Shown piece by piece: positions 20,414-21,762 of a stretch of DNA of 21,762 nt (position 1 is the first letter of the stretch; every line of letters begins with the position of its first letter). The DNA comes from VGDP01 sp040905845 (lineage in GTDB: Bacteria; Pseudomonadota; Alphaproteobacteria; SP197). The notes under the pieces were generated by a model. That model saw only the letters and a list, made by a program, of their open reading frames with translations. It was not told where the DNA came from and searched no databases. Made by a program: the position numbers and the translations under genes. The DNA lies in contig JBBDQV010000157.1 of assembly GCA_040905845.1 (NCBI GenBank), positions 1 to 21,762 of the forward strand, in the 5' to 3' direction.

Positions 20414-21762
20414 CCGAACAGGGGAGGATGGCGGTGCGTCCAGGGCCGCGCCGTTTCGAGCTGGCAGGCGAGCCGGATCAGCGTCGCCTCGTCGCCAAAC
20501 CGGCCGGCGAACTGGACGCCGATCGGCAGGCCGGCGTCGGACCAGTCCAGCGGTAGCTGGATCGCCGGCTGGCCCGAGACGTTGAACAGAGGCGTGAACG
20601 GCAGACGGCCGAACAGGTCGTCGAAGTAGCCGCGCGCGTCGCCCCGACTCATGTCGACCGTACCGAGCGGAACGGGCGGCTGGGCGAGCGTGGGGAGCAG
20701 CAGCACGTCGTGGGCCTCGAGCAAACGGCCGAGCCGGCGCCCCGTGGCGTGCAGGACACCGACGGAGCGCGCGTAGTCGGCGGCGGAAAACAGGCGCGCT
20801 TCCTCGGCCCATGAGCGCGTCACCGGCTCGACGTCGTCGTCCGCCTGGGCGCGCCCCAAAGCGTCCAGCCTGAGGTCGATGGTGTTGCGCACCGTCGCGC
20901 CGAACACGATCCAGAGCGCGCGCATGAGCGGCTCGACGTCAACCGTGATGACCGCCGGCTCCACGACGTGCCCCAGGCTCTCGCACAGGCGCCCGGCGTC
21001 CTCGGCGGCGACGACGCACTGGGGATCGACCGGCGTTCCGGTCGGCGCCTTGGTGACGAGGCCGATGCGCAGGCGGCCTGGGCTCGCGCCGACCTCCTCG
21101 GCGTAGGGTCGCGCCGGCGGCGGCGCGGCGTAAGGGTCGCCGGTCGCCGGGCCATGGCTGATGTCCAGAAGGACGGCGGTGTCGCGCACGCTGCGGCTGA
21201 CGCAGTGGCCGACCGACAGGCCGGCGAGTCCCTCGCCCATGGCCGGCCCCATGGGGTTGCGCGCCCGGGTGGTCTTGAGACCGACCAGCCCGCAGTTGGC
21301 CGCGGGGATGCGGATCGAGCCGCCGCCGTCGGTCGCGTGGGCGAGCGGCACCATGCCGGTGGCGACCGCCGCCGCAGAGCCGCCGCTCGAGCCGCCCGCG
21401 CTGAGGGCGAGGTCGTAGGGGTTGCGGGTCGGGCCGTGCAGCAGCGGCTCGGTCGACATGTTGAGCCCGAGCTCGGGCGTGTTGGTCTTGGCCACCACGA
21501 CCAGGCCGGCGGCGCGATAGCGTTCGACCAGGGTGCTGTCGTGGTCGGGCACGAAGTCCTTGAACAGGCGGCAGCCGTTGCGCGTCGGCACCCCGGCGTA
21601 GAACAGGTTGAGGTCCTTGAGCATGAAGGGGACGCCGCTGAGCGGGCCTTGCGGCAGGCCCTGGGCGATGGTCCGGCGCGCCTCCTCGACCATGGGCTGG
21701 ACCACGGCGTTGACCTTCGGGTCGTGGCGCTCGATGCACGCGAGGGCGGCGTCCAGCGCCTC
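20410..21762 (-). CDS. amidase-signature family hydrolase, 5' end outside the window
   Basis: The visible 450 residues are the C-terminal part of an amidase-signature enzyme; the frame is open to the right edge, so the start codon lies beyond 21762. Numbering from the edge, the Ser-cisSer-Lys triad is Lys49 (FMLKDLN), a cis-Ser in AGGSSGGSA (Ser125/126) and Ser149 (DGGGSIRIP). The order GVPTRNGCRLFKDFVPDHDSTLVERYRAAG, PELGLNMSTE, GLSVGHCVSRSVRDTAVLLD is close to the branch that holds 6-aminohexanoate-cyclic-dimer hydrolase (NylA), as I recall it, and other amidases of linear or cyclic amides; the natural substrate is open. It is probably cytoplasmic. Its TGA overlaps the TTG of the EamA permease, suggesting one operon. 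Only the first 10-25 residues seem to be missing. Confidence 0.92.
   Translation of the reverse strand, partial: EALDAALACIERHDPKVNAVVQPMVEEARRTIAQGLPQGPLSGVPFMLKDLNLFYAGVPTRNGCRLFKDFVPDHDSTLVERYRAAGLVVVAKTNTPELGLNMSTEPLLHGPTRNPYDLALSAGGSSGGSAAAVATGMVPLAHATDGGGSIRIPAANCGLVGLKTTRARNPMGPAMGEGLAGLSVGHCVSRSVRDTAVLLDISHGPATGDPYAAPPPARPYAEEVGASPGRLRIGLVTKAPTGTPVDPQCVVAAEDAGRLCESLGHVVEPAVITVDVEPLMRALWIVFGATVRNTIDLRLDALGRAQADDDVEPVTRSWAEEARLFSAADYARSVGVLHATGRRLGRLLEAHDVLLLPTLAQPPVPLGTVDMSRGDARGYFDDLFGRLPFTPLFNVSGQPAIQLPLDWSDAGLPIGVQFAGRFGDEATLIRLACQLETARPWTHRHPPLFG

Overview
The window is very GC-rich, with G/C at nearly every third codon position. Gene content (a rhizobial-type asparaginase II, IalB-like secreted protein, stand-alone form II CoxL-like hydroxylase, SAM-cyclase-ATPase protein, orphan peptide-type binding protein, stand-alone DMT permease) and the intergenic palindromes fit a soil or aquatic alphaproteobacterium of the Hyphomicrobiales/Rhodospirillales kind. 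That is inference from gene families; there is no rRNA or tRNA to fix the taxon. The region looks chromosomal: metabolic genes in short transcription units, with one insertion sequence at the left edge.

Layout: (1) 59-1080, an IS5-family element whose transposase is split over two frames joined at an in-frame -1 slippery heptamer and which carries two in-frame palindromic insertions. (2) 1219-6455, acetoacetyl-CoA synthetase, then a 1077-residue SAM / class III cyclase / AAA ATPase protein ending in an alpha/beta-hydrolase domain. (3) 6570-9086, an aldo/keto reductase, a cluster of hairpins with a G-quadruplex-type run, and a glutamine synthetase-family ligase. (4) 9097-11609 on the minus strand, asparaginase II translationally coupled to a secreted TAP-type hydrolase homologue that has lost its catalytic Ser and His. 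(5) 11649-13222, a SPOUT RNA methyltransferase overlapping queF (queuosine pathway), then an IalB-family protein. (6) 13378-16713, a form II molybdenum hydroxylase large subunit diverging from a HpaI-type aldolase, with a perfect 14-bp palindrome between them. (7) 16814-19518, an orphan family 5 solute-binding protein diverging from a D-2-hydroxyacid dehydrogenase across a GntR-like inverted repeat. (8) 19529-21762 on the minus strand, an amidase running off the right edge and overlapping an EamA permease.

Taken together the right two thirds looks like scavenging and catabolism of small organic acids, amides and amino acids: amidase, asparaginase, glutamine synthetase-like ligase, aldolase, 2-hydroxyacid dehydrogenase, binding protein and exporter. 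Three gene pairs overlap by 4 bp through NTGA junctions with non-ATG starts. Many long open frames antisense to these genes are GC-driven shadows.

The most interesting items are the cyclase-ATPase-hydrolase fusion, the apparently catalytically dead secreted hydrolase coupled to asparaginase, the slippery site and palindromic insertions in the transposase, and two intergenic elements that combine a perfect hairpin with a G-quadruplex motif.
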